NCBI GenBank assembly: GCA_049366715.1
Contig: JBMNCQ010000049.1
Location: 1 to 35,098 of the forward strand
Reading direction: 5' to 3'
DNA length: 35,098 nucleotides
From: JBMNCQ01 sp049366715
GTDB taxonomy: Bacteria; Bacillota; Peptococcia; Peptococcales; BICA1-8
Part shown: positions 1 through 7,848 of the stretch, piece by piece
How positions within the stretch are numbered: position 1 is the first letter of the stretch
Layout: every line of letters starts with the position of its first letter
Program-made: the position numbers and the translations under genes
Notes under the pieces: generated by a model
Told to the model about the DNA's origin: nothing
Databases searched by the model: none
Seen by the model: only the letters and a program-made list of their open reading frames with translations

Positions 1-42
1 TTTACAGTGTTTTTCACTGATTTCTAAAGGACTTTCACTCAC
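1..42 (-). CDS. Partial CDS, 5' end only, unknown product
   Basis: A GTG codon at 40-42 opens a frame that runs off the left edge of the window (first residues MSESPLEISEKHCK). It is preceded by a near-perfect ribosome-binding site, GGAGGTG on the minus strand at 49-55, six bases before the start. It lies 44 bases downstream of glcF in the same direction, so it is probably the next gene of the hydroxyacid operon. Too little is visible to name a function. Confidence 0.55.
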   Translation of the reverse strand, partial: MSESPLEISEKHCK

Positions 43-86
43 CTAATACACCTCCGATAATTTTACGAACCTTCTACCATTTTTAA

Positions 87-1334
87 TCATTCCGCCGATT
101 TAAGGCATTCTGCTACCAGTTCAATAACATGTTTCGCCTCTGCTTCACGACCACTGCGCTGCAAAGCATGGTTGAGCTGCATAATACAAGAAGGACAAGC
201 GGAAGCAACAATTTCCGCCTTACTGTTAACGATTGAATCTACTTTATGCTTAGCAACTTTTTGCGATAAATCATAGTGGGTAAGATTAAAAGACCCTGCC
301 GAACCACAGCACCTATCGGCTAACCCCATTTCAACATATTCATAACCAGGACTCAAGCGCTTTAAAAGTTCTCTAGGACTTGTTTTTCCTGCTGGTGTTC
401 GTTTTAAATGGCAGGGGTCATGATAGGTTATTTTTATTCCCAATTCCTGAGGATTAAGCTTAATATCAATGATCTCAACCAGGAACCGGTTAATATCCAT
501 GATCTTCCTGACCAATTGATAGGCATCCTCACTTTGTAATAACTCCGGATACTCCAGCCAGGTAGAGAGACAGCTTGCACAATCCGTCACGATATAATCT
601 ACATCTAAATTCTTAAAGCTCTTAATATTCTCTGCGGCTAAAAATCCGGCGACTTCAACTTCCCCGCTGGCTAAAGCCGGAACTCCGCAGCAGTACTGTT
701 CAGGTATGACGACTTCTACATGATTGGCGCCTAATACCTTTAAAACACTGACACCTACCTGAGGCGTGACCAAATTTGTCACACAACCGGTAAAATACGC
801 AACCTTCAACCGGGGATTCTTTATTCCGGTTCCGGCGGGAACCGAATCACGAAAAGCCTTGCCGGATATTGGCGGGAGAAGCTGCTCTTTTCCCGCTAAG
901 TCAAAGGGAAACAATTTAAGCATACCTGTACTGCGTACCAGTTTTTGCACACCGCTTTTTTGATAAAAGGCAAAAAGCTTACCTGCAGTTTTTAATCTTC
1001 CGTTATATTTTAAAAGGTGTTGAAAAACATTTTTCTTGATAATGGGCAGCCCCCTGGCAGTAACTAAATCTTTCCGGGACATTTGCACCAATTTATCCAC
1101 TTCAACACCGTTGGGACAATTAGCACTGCAAGACCCGCATAATAAACAAGTAGAAAAAATTTCTGCCAGTCTGTCATTCCACTCCAGCTTACCTGCCTGG
1201 AGATTTTCGATAAGTTCTACCTTGCCCCTGGCCACATAAGGCTCCCGCCCTGTTTCTGCAAAAAGGGGGCAATGAGCCTGGCATCCTCCGCAGCGGCTGC
1301 ATTTTTTTAATATTTCCTGATAAGTATTTTCCAT
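87..1334 (-). CDS. glcF: Glycolate/lactate oxidase iron-sulfur subunit (GlcF-like)
   Basis: 415-residue Fe-S oxidoreductase. Two ferredoxin-type [4Fe-4S] motifs sit at the N-terminus: Cys12, 15, 18, 22 (CSRCGGCQAHCP) and Cys63, 66, 69, 73 (CLLCGSCSANCP). Two CCG domains follow, with YCCGVPA near residue 220, RCCGSAGSFN at 341-350 and CPSC at 380-383. This is the layout of GlcF and LutA/LldE-type subunits, which take electrons from a FAD subunit oxidising glycolate or D-lactate. The start ATG has a GGGGGTT ribosome-binding site. It follows glcD by 9 bases, so the two are surely cotranscribed and probably form one complex at the cytoplasmic face of the membrane. The exact substrate (glycolate, D-lactate or another 2-hydroxyacid) cannot be read from the sequence; the neighbouring LarA-like gene favours lactate or a relative. 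Confidence 0.9.
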   Translation of the reverse strand: MENTYQEILKKCSRCGGCQAHCPLFAETGREPYVARGKVELIENLQAGKLEWNDRLAEIFSTCLLCGSCSANCPNGVEVDKLVQMSRKDLVTARGLPIIKKNVFQHLLKYNGRLKTAGKLFAFYQKSGVQKLVRSTGMLKLFPFDLAGKEQLLPPISGKAFRDSVPAGTGIKNPRLKVAYFTGCVTNLVTPQVGVSVLKVLGANHVEVVIPEQYCCGVPALASGEVEVAGFLAAENIKSFKNLDVDYIVTDCASCLSTWLEYPELLQSEDAYQLVRKIMDINRFLVEIIDIKLNPQELGIKITYHDPCHLKRTPAGKTSPRELLKRLSPGYEYVEMGLADRCCGSAGSFNLTHYDLSQKVAKHKVDSIVNSKAEIVASACPSCIMQLNHALQRSGREAEAKHVIELVAECLKSAE

Positions 1335-1343
1335 AATAACCCC

Positions 1344-2714
1344 CTAAAATATCTTGCCGGGATTTAAGATATTATGAGGATCCACTGCCTTCTTAATGGC
1401 CCGTAAGTAGTTTAAGCCGACTTCACCTAATTCCCACTGGAGATAGGGCCTTTTCATAACACCAATACCGTGTTCACCCGATAAGGTACCTCCCAGAGAC
1501 AGGGCCGCCTGGAAGATTTCTCCCACAGCCTTTTCAACTCTTGCCATCTCTTCAGGATCATTTTTGTCGGCTAGAATATTCGGATGAAGGTTGCCGTCAC
1601 CGGCATGACCAAAAACAGGCAGGTGCAATTGGTATTTCGCACCGATTTCCCGTAAGAATTTTACCATTTCCGGTATTTTACTGCGGGGTACTGTTGCATC
1701 CTCAGATATTTTCGTCGGTTTAAGCTGGACAATAGCCGAAGACACCGCTCTCCTGGCCTCCCATAGCCTTTCCCGCTCCTCCAAAGCTGAGGCGATCTCC
1801 ATAGTGCGGCAATTGTTTCTTTTACAGACTTCCTCCATAATTTGGATATCCTCCGTCACCTGAACGTCCGAGCCATCAACTTCCATCAGTAATATTGCTT
1901 CAACATCCAGGGGAAGGCCTAATCCTGTGTATTTTTCCACACAATTAATTGTTATCCTGTCCATCAGCTCCAAAGTTGCCGGAATAACTCCCGCACAAAT
2001 AACGGCAGCTACTGTTTTGGCAGCATCCTCAAGCTTGTCAAAGTAAACCAATGCCGTTTTTTTGGCCTTGGGTTTCGGAAGCAGCCGCACCGTGATCTCC
2101 GTAATAATTCCTAAAGTACCTTCACTGCCCGTCAGCAAACGGGTTAAATCATACCCTGTTACATTCTTTACGGTTCTCCCTCCTGTTCCCATTATCTCAC
2201 CGGTAGGCGTTACCACTTTTAAACCCAGCACGTAATCTTTGGTAACCCCGTATTTAAAAGCCCGGGGGCCCCCCGCATTTTCCGCTACATTGCCGCCCAT
2301 GGTACAGGTCTTCAAACTCGCCGGGTCCGGGGGATAAAACATCCCCAGTTTCTCTACCTCCTGGTGGAAATATCCTGTAACTACCCCTGGTTCCACTACT
2401 GCCAGCAAATCTTCCGTACTGATTTCTTTGATTTTATTCATCCTGGTCAATACCAGGGCAATACCCCGGGCCTGGGGAACAGAACCTCCGCTTAGACCGG
2501 TACCGGCGCCTCGGGGATATACGGGAATTTCTTCCTTGTTAGCAAACTTAATTATCTTGGCAACTTCCTCAGTGGTCCCCGGAAACACAACTACATCAGG
2601 TATCCCCCTTTGAAAAGTGCCGTCGTAGGAATAGCAAATGCGGTCTTCATACGCACTTATTACATTTTCCCTGCCGACTATTTTTTGCAAGTCGTTTAGC
2701 ATGCTTTTTTCCAT
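1344..2714 (-). CDS. glcD: FAD-linked 2-hydroxyacid dehydrogenase (GlcD-like)
   Basis: 456-residue flavoprotein of the vanillyl-alcohol-oxidase fold. The PCMH FAD-binding domain covers roughly residues 40-220, with YPRGAGTGLSGGS and a glycine-rich GGNVAENAGGPR segment. The FAD-oxidase C-terminal domain carries the family signatures GHAGDGNLH (369-377) and SGEHGIG (412-418). Length is normal for GlcD or D-lactate dehydrogenases. The start ATG at 2714 follows an AGGGGGT site that lies inside the last codons of the upstream LarA-like gene, so translation is tightly coupled. With GlcF it should oxidise D-lactate, glycolate or another D-2-hydroxyacid to the 2-oxoacid. No Etf genes are visible nearby, so the electron acceptor is unknown. 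Confidence 0.93.
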   Translation of the reverse strand: MEKSMLNDLQKIVGRENVISAYEDRICYSYDGTFQRGIPDVVVFPGTTEEVAKIIKFANKEEIPVYPRGAGTGLSGGSVPQARGIALVLTRMNKIKEISTEDLLAVVEPGVVTGYFHQEVEKLGMFYPPDPASLKTCTMGGNVAENAGGPRAFKYGVTKDYVLGLKVVTPTGEIMGTGGRTVKNVTGYDLTRLLTGSEGTLGIITEITVRLLPKPKAKKTALVYFDKLEDAAKTVAAVICAGVIPATLELMDRITINCVEKYTGLGLPLDVEAILLMEVDGSDVQVTEDIQIMEEVCKRNNCRTMEIASALEERERLWEARRAVSSAIVQLKPTKISEDATVPRSKIPEMVKFLREIGAKYQLHLPVFGHAGDGNLHPNILADKNDPEEMARVEKAVGEIFQAALSLGGTLSGEHGIGVMKRPYLQWELGEVGLNYLRAIKKAVDPHNILNPGKIF

Positions 2715-2719
2715 CCTCT

Positions 2720-3973
2720 TTACCCCCTGATAAAATTGTTATTTTCATCAAATTCCATTTCCCGGGGTTTTACAATCACTTCCAAATTGGAGTTGTTTTG
2801 AATTTCGTCCAATAAAGAAATTGAACAATACATTTCGTCCAGGAAAAGCGTATTTTTAATTCTCACTATTTTTGCATTTTCTGGATTTGACAGGTGTAAA
2901 GTCTTCAAGGCAGCTTCAATTATTTCCCGGTGGGAGTTAAGGATCACCGGAATCATTCCTCTTTGCACGAAACCGGTAGTTAAACAGTTCAGGTAAGTTG
3001 TCTGATAATCGATTTTTGCAAATAATCTTTTGGTTATAAAATCAGCCAGTCCCACTCCGTTCGCATTACCATGGGAAGCAGCGGTCAGGTCCAATACCGC
3101 TATTCTTTGGTAAAGGGGTTTTGCTGCCTCCGCAACACCGTGAATACGCCATCTGCCGATGACATTAGTATCCATTCCCGTACCGCTGAAATTTTTCCCC
3201 ATTTCATCAATAAGCAATAAATCCAGTTGTTCAAAAGGAACTGTAGGCATTAAACCTTTCGCATATTTTAAGAGTTTCGCTTCTTCCTCTTCAAATTGCT
3301 CCGGCCGGAGACCCTGTAAAAGAGCAGTCTCCTCATAACCGTTTTCAACGATAGCCAATCCGGCCAAAACATTGGTTTTTTCCCTGACGATCCGGGATAA
3401 CTCCAGAATGATATCACCGATTACCTCAGGACCCTGAGAGTGAATAGCCTCTGCTCCCGGGGCACGACCCAAGCCAATAGCCAGCATCTTTAATAATCCT
3501 GATTCCCGGGGAGCCCGGAAGGCTGTATGGGCCTTAATCCTGTTGATTACAATAATACCGTCCGCTTCAACAGCTTCCCGGGCGCAGTAGACGGCTACCT
3601 GATGAGTCGGTGTATACCCCAGCTTAATTACTTCCGCAGAAGCAGCTATGGGACAGCCGGTCTTCTCTTCCGTAACGCCCAGATGGGTAAGAATTGTTCT
3701 CTGCCCGGGGCCTGTTCCTCCGCCATGACTGCCCATGGCCGACACCAGCAAAGGAGAACCGCCTTTTTCTTTAATAAATTCCACAACCTGCCGGTAAATT
3801 TTATCTATCCCGGTGATTCCCCGGCTCCCACCGGTAATGGCAATGGTCTTCCCGGCAATTTTTTTATTTAATGCAAGCTTCTCCAACTCTTTGCCAACAG
3901 CCGCCGCCACATCTTCGACTTGGGGGCGGGGTAAATGCTGCTTTATTTTTACCATGGGGGGCAATCTCAACAA
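2720..3973 (-). CDS. LarA-superfamily protein (nickel-pincer lactate racemase-like)
   Basis: 417-residue protein with LarA-type (DUF2088) N- and C-terminal domains. Candidate catalytic residues line up by spacing with Lactiplantibacillus LarA (His108, His174, Lys184, His200). Here His83 (MGSHGGGT) and His149 (RIKAHTAF) are 66 residues apart as in LarA, and Lys162 (SGLLKML) and His178 are 16 apart as in LarA; the His149-Lys162 gap is three longer. Lys would tether the nickel-pincer nucleotide and His178 bind nickel. The start is TTG at 3973, with GAGGTG five bases upstream; an ATG at codon 7 is an alternative. It sits between the regulator and the oxidase genes, suggesting racemisation or epimerisation of a 2-hydroxyacid to the D-isomer used by GlcD/GlcF. 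No larB, larC or larE is in the window. The superfamily has varied substrates, so lactate is only the default guess. Confidence 0.8.
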   Translation of the reverse strand: MLRLPPMVKIKQHLPRPQVEDVAAAVGKELEKLALNKKIAGKTIAITGGSRGITGIDKIYRQVVEFIKEKGGSPLLVSAMGSHGGGTGPGQRTILTHLGVTEEKTGCPIAASAEVIKLGYTPTHQVAVYCAREAVEADGIIVINRIKAHTAFRAPRESGLLKMLAIGLGRAPGAEAIHSQGPEVIGDIILELSRIVREKTNVLAGLAIVENGYEETALLQGLRPEQFEEEEAKLLKYAKGLMPTVPFEQLDLLLIDEMGKNFSGTGMDTNVIGRWRIHGVAEAAKPLYQRIAVLDLTAASHGNANGVGLADFITKRLFAKIDYQTTYLNCLTTGFVQRGMIPVILNSHREIIEAALKTLHLSNPENAKIVRIKNTLFLDEMYCSISLLDEIQNNSNLEVIVKPREMEFDENNNFIRG

Positions 3974-4041
3974 CTACATCACCTCATTTATATCAGGTTT
4001 GTGCTGTGGGCAGATATTTTTAAAAACTGCGCCACCAATTA

Positions 4042-4806
4042 CTAATCCTGGTGCATCAGTACTGCCAATTCCTCCGCAGAAAAATTTTCATTTAGTTTAC
4101 TTTCAAAATTTTTACAGGTAAGGGTAATATCCTCTAAATGTTCAAGCATCGCTTTATTGGCTTCCCGGGGTTTTTTATTTGCAATAGCTTGAAAAATCCT
4201 AATATGCTGACTCAGGATATCATCCGGACGTCCCGGTATGCACCGGGAATACTGGCGGGTATGTTTTTGACAGTGTTTTATCAGCGCACCTAGATTTTTC
4301 ATAATATGATAGAGAATGGAGTTATGAGCAGCTTTTGCGATCAGAAGATGAAAGTTTAAATCCTCCTCTTCACCCAGCTGCCCTTTTTTGATTCCTTCCT
4401 GCATATCTACGAGCAGCTTCTCCATTAACCTTATTTCCTCCGGAGAAGCAAATTGAGCAGCCAGAGAAGCGGTTTGTCCTTCGATGGCCTGGCGTGCCGT
4501 CATCATCTCATAAACCGCCCCTGAATTTATCAGCATTTTTACGGCTAACGGATGAATATGGGTTTGTAAGTCAATATTTCGCACAAAACTGCCTTCACCA
4601 TGACGCATTTCAATTATTTCTGCCATTTCTAAAGCACTCAGGGCTTCTCTGATGGAAGGCCTGCTTACTCCGAACATTTCTTCTAAGTTTTTTTCCGTTG
4701 GTAGTTTATCGCCGGGTGACAATTCACCATTACTAATCAAAGAAATAATTTGTTCTGCAATTTCCTGAGGTATTTTCCGTTTGGAAATCTTCTTTACTTC
4801 CAGCAA
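4042..4806 (-). CDS. GntR/FadR-family transcriptional regulator (LutR/LldR type)
   Basis: 254 residues. The N-terminal winged helix (about 10-75) has the GntR signature with LSPGDKLPTEKNLEEMFGVS followed by RPSIREAL. An all-helical FCD ligand domain (about 95-235) follows, rich in His and Asp suited to a metal-bound carboxylate ligand. FCD regulators next to lactate or glycolate oxidases usually repress them and release DNA when the hydroxyacid binds. The start is TTG at 4804-4806, behind GGAGGTG with five bases spacing. It is first in the operon, 68 bases ahead of the LarA-like gene. A perfect GTTGT-N3-ACAAC palindrome just upstream of its ribosome-binding site suggests autoregulation of the whole unit. 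It could equally respond to glycolate or another acid. Confidence 0.9.
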   Translation of the reverse strand: MLEVKKISKRKIPQEIAEQIISLISNGELSPGDKLPTEKNLEEMFGVSRPSIREALSALEMAEIIEMRHGEGSFVRNIDLQTHIHPLAVKMLINSGAVYEMMTARQAIEGQTASLAAQFASPEEIRLMEKLLVDMQEGIKKGQLGEEEDLNFHLLIAKAAHNSILYHIMKNLGALIKHCQKHTRQYSRCIPGRPDDILSQHIRIFQAIANKKPREANKAMLEHLEDITLTCKNFESKLNENFSAEELAVLMHQD

Positions 4807-4823
4807 AACATCACCTCCGCTAA

Positions 4824-4836
4824 GTTGTTTGACAAC
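4824..4836. promoter_or_regulatory. Candidate FadR/LutR-type operator palindrome
   Basis: GTTGTTTGACAAC is a perfect 5-bp inverted repeat with a 3-bp centre. It fits the TNGTNNNACNA core reported for FCD-type GntR regulators. It lies 8 bases upstream of the ribosome-binding site of the FadR-like gene. A TATAAT -10-like hexamer on the minus strand is at 4855-4860, so a bound protein would sit across the start of transcription. No clear -35 was found. Confidence 0.55.
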
Positions 4837-5279
4837 CTGATATCTACTTATCTAATTATATTCTCGGCTAAAGCTAAGATTCCTGCAAGTCTTTTGCGAA
4901 AATTATCAAATATTTCCTGTGATTCTCATTATAGAAATGCCGCCGAGCAGATAAATATGGTCAGAAACCATACAATGGCAATGGTACATAACTCCGTACA
5001 ATCTGTTGAATAAGTAAGCAGGATACTGACGATAATACAGGCTGTGATTTTGTTCTTGCCGCCTGTTTCTCCAGGGGACAAGAAAAGAAGTCACTCGCAA
5101 TAAGTGACTTCTTTTCTTGCCCCATACTAGTTCGGGGATGATTCACTAAATCTCCTGATAACCGTACCTTTATGATCATCATCATTTATTTCACATATAA
5201 AATTATTTTCATATATACATTTTAGGTAGCATAAGCTAGCTGCAGAGGATAAATTCAGGTATTCTTAGCAGGCCCGGTA
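4837..5279. other. Intergenic stretch with long hairpin and a weak 50-codon frame
   Basis: There is no gene of normal size here. It holds the presumed promoter of the FadR operon, a long hairpin at 5074-5123, and on the minus strand a TTG-started frame (4929-5081, 50 codons). That frame encodes two hydrophobic stretches (ACIIVSILLTYS and IAIVWFLTIFICSAAF). It has no convincing ribosome-binding site and its start lies inside the hairpin, so it is not called as a gene. From 5130 to 5279 the sequence is AT-rich with nothing recognisable. Confidence 0.4.
5074..5123. terminator. Long near-perfect hairpin
   Basis: The left arm 5074-5095 and right arm 5103-5123 pair over 21 positions with one bulged A at 5078 and a 7-base loop. 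The arms read CAAGAAAAGAAGTCACT and its complement, closed by GGGG/CCCC. There is no clean U-tract after either arm, so this may be a bidirectional terminator of the gene at 5280-5723 or a structured RNA element. Confidence 0.5.
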
Positions 5280-5723
5280 CTACCATCCGCCTAAGTATCT
5301 TCTGACAAACTGGTCATGAATTTGTTCAAAAAGTAAGCCGGCGGTAAACCAAACCGGAGCATAATCTAATCGGATAAATCCCCGCCAAGAAAAAAAACTG
5401 CCGCTATAATCCCAGGGGCATTGGCCTATGAAAGCGGTCAGCAGATATCCCGTGCTGAATTCAATCGCAAATATCAAAACCATATAAACCAGGCCCCGGA
5501 CCCACCATCTCCCGGATCTGATCTCCTCATGGACCGGTTCCAGAAAAACAGCCAGTCCGTAAATGGGAAACATCCAAAGATAGGTATGACTATCAAGGGT
5601 CCATTTACCCTGCAGCAATGAACCAAGACCTGTCCACATTACCTCTGTTATCCAGCCCAGCGTTCCGTAAAAAAGAAATCTTTTCAGCATATTGTTAGTT
5701 TGTATTGAAACACTTAAGACCAT
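5280..5723 (-). CDS. Small integral membrane protein, CmpB-like (putative ABC-transporter type IV family)
   Basis: 147 residues with about four hydrophobic segments: FYGTLGWITEVMW, YLWMFPIYGLAVFL, LVYMVLIFAIEFSTGYLL and YAPVWFTAGLLF. The segment around CPWDYSGSFFSWRGFIRLDY resembles the WDYS signature of the CmpB/DUF1113 membrane proteins found throughout Firmicutes. Their function is not established despite the transporter label. The N-terminus is uncertain: ATG at 5723 and ATG at codon 12 (5690) are both possible and neither has a good ribosome-binding site. It is transcribed alone, divergent from the gene at 5913. Confidence 0.65.
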   Translation of the reverse strand: MVLSVSIQTNNMLKRFLFYGTLGWITEVMWTGLGSLLQGKWTLDSHTYLWMFPIYGLAVFLEPVHEEIRSGRWWVRGLVYMVLIFAIEFSTGYLLTAFIGQCPWDYSGSFFSWRGFIRLDYAPVWFTAGLLFEQIHDQFVRRYLGGW

Positions 5724-5912
5724 ACATAAAAATCATAATATATATTTAGCCCGGATTGAATACTTTAACTTTAGCCTGCTGTCTTAAAGCTGATTTTAAT
5801 TGTCTCACCACCCAGGGATATGTTAATTTGCGAACTGTTCGCTCTTCTTGCCCTTGTGTATACGAAACCCTACTTTGTTTTATACTATTGATAATATATA
5901 GGGGGTGAGTTA

Positions 5913-6239
5913 ATGCGTTGGAGAGAGACAGAAGTTAGAGATGTAATGCTAAATCCATCCAGTATCGGCGTAAAGGTATCGCCGGAGGACATTTTCTTAT
6001 TAAACGTCCGGGGTTTCTATCTGCTTTTAGGTGCGGCATTTTCCCAGGAAGAACTGACGAAAGAAAAGTTCAAAGACTTATATTTAAAATTCTTAGATTT
6101 GGCCAAAAGCAACGGCTTTACCATTGAATATAGAGAAGTGACCTTTCCCGGCAGCTGGATCGAAACGCAGCTGGAAAGGGTCAATGCCAAAAGAAAATTT
6201 TCTACTGCAATAAACGAAATGCTGCAAAGTAATAAATAA
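5913..6239 (+). CDS. Hypothetical protein, 108 aa
   Basis: The family is not recognised. It is a soluble, mixed-charge protein of 108 residues with a helical middle part (EELTKEKFKDLYLKFLDLA) and no signal or membrane segment. Support for being real: a strong ribosome-binding site (AGGGGGTGA, seven bases before ATG), AT-rich promoter-like sequence upstream, and a rho-independent terminator 52 bases after the stop. It is a single-gene unit. Confidence 0.75.
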   Translation: MRWRETEVRDVMLNPSSIGVKVSPEDIFLLNVRGFYLLLGAAFSQEELTKEKFKDLYLKFLDLAKSNGFTIEYREVTFPGSWIETQLERVNAKRKFSTAINEMLQSNK

Positions 6240-6290
6240 TTCTCTGATGGCGATAGTGAGGCAATAATTAATGATAAAACTGCCGGAATA

Positions 6291-6338
6291 AACAGCTGGA
6301 ATTTTGTCTAAAATAACCAGCTGTTTTTTTTATTTTTT
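6291..6338 (+). terminator. Rho-independent terminator
   Basis: The stem AACAGCTGG (6291-6299) pairs with CCAGCTGTT (6317-6325), followed by a long T-rich tail. It ends the single-gene unit starting at 5913. Confidence 0.85.
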
Positions 6339-6429
6339 CCACTGCAAGCCTTGAGATATATGTTACAATAGTTACTGATTTGAAACTGTGACACCAGCAC
6401 CTAAAAACTTATGAAAGAAGGTTTTCGCT

Positions 6430-7188
6430 TTGCAGGCAGCACCAATATTTATCCTTTTATTACAGCTTTTTCTAAATCCTTTTCATGTTTCCGCCTCATC
6501 TTCCGAAACCGGTCCCGAATATATTTTAAGGGAAGAGGTTCCGATTATTATGTACCATGAAATCGGGATACCTGAAGGCCCGTGGAAAGAACTATATGTT
6601 GACCCGGATGTTTTCGCCCGGCAATTAGATTATCTGGCCGGCGAGGGCTATACAACAATAAACCTGCAAGACCTTTATGAGCATTGGACGAATAAAAAGC
6701 CCCTCCCTGAAAAACCCATTGTCTTAACCTTTGACGACGGCTATAAAAGCGTATACGAAACAGTATATCCTCTCCTGCAGGCCAGAAAAATGGAAGCAAC
6801 CTTTTTTCTCTATCCCAGCAAATTTGGAAGTGCAAACGGATTAACACCCCAAATGGTAAAAGAACTGGCTGCGGCCGGTATGGAAATAGGGTCCCATACT
6901 GCAAATCATGCCGATTTAACCCAGTTAGATACAGAGGGCCAGCGCAAAGAGATTCTTGATTCCAAAACAACCCTGGAGGAAATAACCAATAAATCCGTGA
7001 ATTTTCTCTGCTATCCCTCCGGCCGGTATAATCAGGCGGTAATCAGCGAAACGGAAAAATCCGGTTATTTAGGAGCAGTTACTACTCAGATGGGCAACAG
7101 CACCTACCAGCAGGATCCTTACCAGTGGAAAAGAATCCGGATTAATTACAGTGACGGTCTAAAAGGTTTTATAAATAAAATTAACTAA
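6430..7188 (+). CDS. Secreted polysaccharide deacetylase (NodB domain)
   Basis: 252 residues starting with TTG at 6430, behind GAAGG. An in-frame TGA at 6412 rules out an upstream start. A hydrophobic N-terminus (about 1-23, ending VSASSS) is a probable signal peptide, though it lacks basic residues. The NodB metal-hydrolase motifs are present: TFDDG (Asp102-Asp103, catalytic base and metal ligand), SHTANH (His156 and His160, metal ligands) and CYPSGRYN near residue 194-201. Members remove N- or O-acetyl groups from peptidoglycan, chitin-like or exopolysaccharide chains outside the membrane. The preceding MYHEIG segment is typical of the PgaB/YadE-like branch. It is a single gene, and the substrate is unknown. 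Confidence 0.9.
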   Translation: MQAAPIFILLLQLFLNPFHVSASSSETGPEYILREEVPIIMYHEIGIPEGPWKELYVDPDVFARQLDYLAGEGYTTINLQDLYEHWTNKKPLPEKPIVLTFDDGYKSVYETVYPLLQARKMEATFFLYPSKFGSANGLTPQMVKELAAAGMEIGSHTANHADLTQLDTEGQRKEILDSKTTLEEITNKSVNFLCYPSGRYNQAVISETEKSGYLGAVTTQMGNSTYQQDPYQWKRIRINYSDGLKGFINKIN

Positions 7189-7385
7189 TCTATCCGGAGC
7201 CGGTTAAACTTCCTGTTAATTTTCCATTAGGTGGATATCCGGCCCGGCTTTTAAAAGCAATCCGGTCAGTTTTTAATATTTATGCCCATATTTTGTAATA
7301 ATTTGCAAAAAAGTTATGCTGCAAGCAGGAATATGTAAAAAAATGGAGAACCTTTGTTATAAATTACAATTTTTGGGTGATAAGG

Positions 7386-7787
7386 TTGAAAAAGGTCGTG
7401 ATTCCTTTAATTTGTATAAACTTACTCCTGATTTCGTACTTCATTCTTGGCGGGCAGAGCTTTTATTTTATGACCTTCAAAGAAACCATCTGCATGATTA
7501 TTTTATTATTCATTTTACTTACTTCCTGCTTTTTGCATATTTACTTTTTCCAAAAACACAAAAAGGAGCTGGGGCAAAAAATAACCCATGCCCACAGCCA
7601 GCTGGCGGCCAACATCGCCCACGGAGTCAGAAACCCTTTAGTGGCTTTAAAAGGATTTCTCCAGCTCGAACAGAAAAAATCCAATTCTACCCTAGGCCAA
7701 GAAAATATCGCCTTATTACTGGATGAAATAAAACAAATTGAAGAGTGTATTGAATTTTGCCTTGAAAATAATTCAAAGCCGGATTAA
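7386..7787 (+). CDS. Membrane-anchored histidine-kinase-like DHp protein lacking an ATPase domain
   Basis: About 133 residues. The TTG at 7386 is preferred because GGGTGAT precedes it; a GTG at 7377 has no ribosome-binding site. Two membrane helices occupy about residues 4-21 and 34-54. A HisKA-type phosphoacceptor helix follows, LAANIAHGVRNPLVALKGFL, with His79 in the place used by sporulation kinases (HEIRNPLTALKGFLQL). The acidic residue that normally follows the His is Gly here. The protein ends about 54 residues after the His, with no HATPase domain, and only 55 bases separate the stop from the next gene, so no ATPase remnant is present. It could be a phosphotransfer protein in the manner of Spo0B, a dimerising decoy for a kinase, or a decayed kinase. 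The terminator directly downstream argues for a genuine unit. Confidence 0.75.
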   Translation: MKKVVIPLICINLLLISYFILGGQSFYFMTFKETICMIILLFILLTSCFLHIYFFQKHKKELGQKITHAHSQLAANIAHGVRNPLVALKGFLQLEQKKSNSTLGQENIALLLDEIKQIEECIEFCLENNSKPD

Positions 7788-7798
7788 TATTCCCTTCT

Positions 7799-7848
7799 CC
7801 GTAAGAAAATAGTCCCTTCCACGTATTGAAGGGACTATTTTCTTACGG
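7799..7848. terminator. Bidirectional terminator, 21-bp perfect stem
   Basis: The arms 7799-7819 and 7828-7848 pair perfectly around an 8-base loop. The stem starts CCGTAAGAAAATAG. It serves the DHp gene from the left and the DUF3048 gene from the right, whose stop codon lies inside the stem. Confidence 0.85.

Noticed and set aside
4906..5185. Overlapping 64- and 74-codon minus-strand frames
   Set aside because: They run through the long hairpin in other phases, with no ribosome-binding site and no protein-like pattern.
7316..7726. 136-codon plus-strand frame overlapping the DHp protein gene
   Set aside because: It overlaps the HisKA-containing frame in another phase, has no ribosome-binding site and no coherent protein features.
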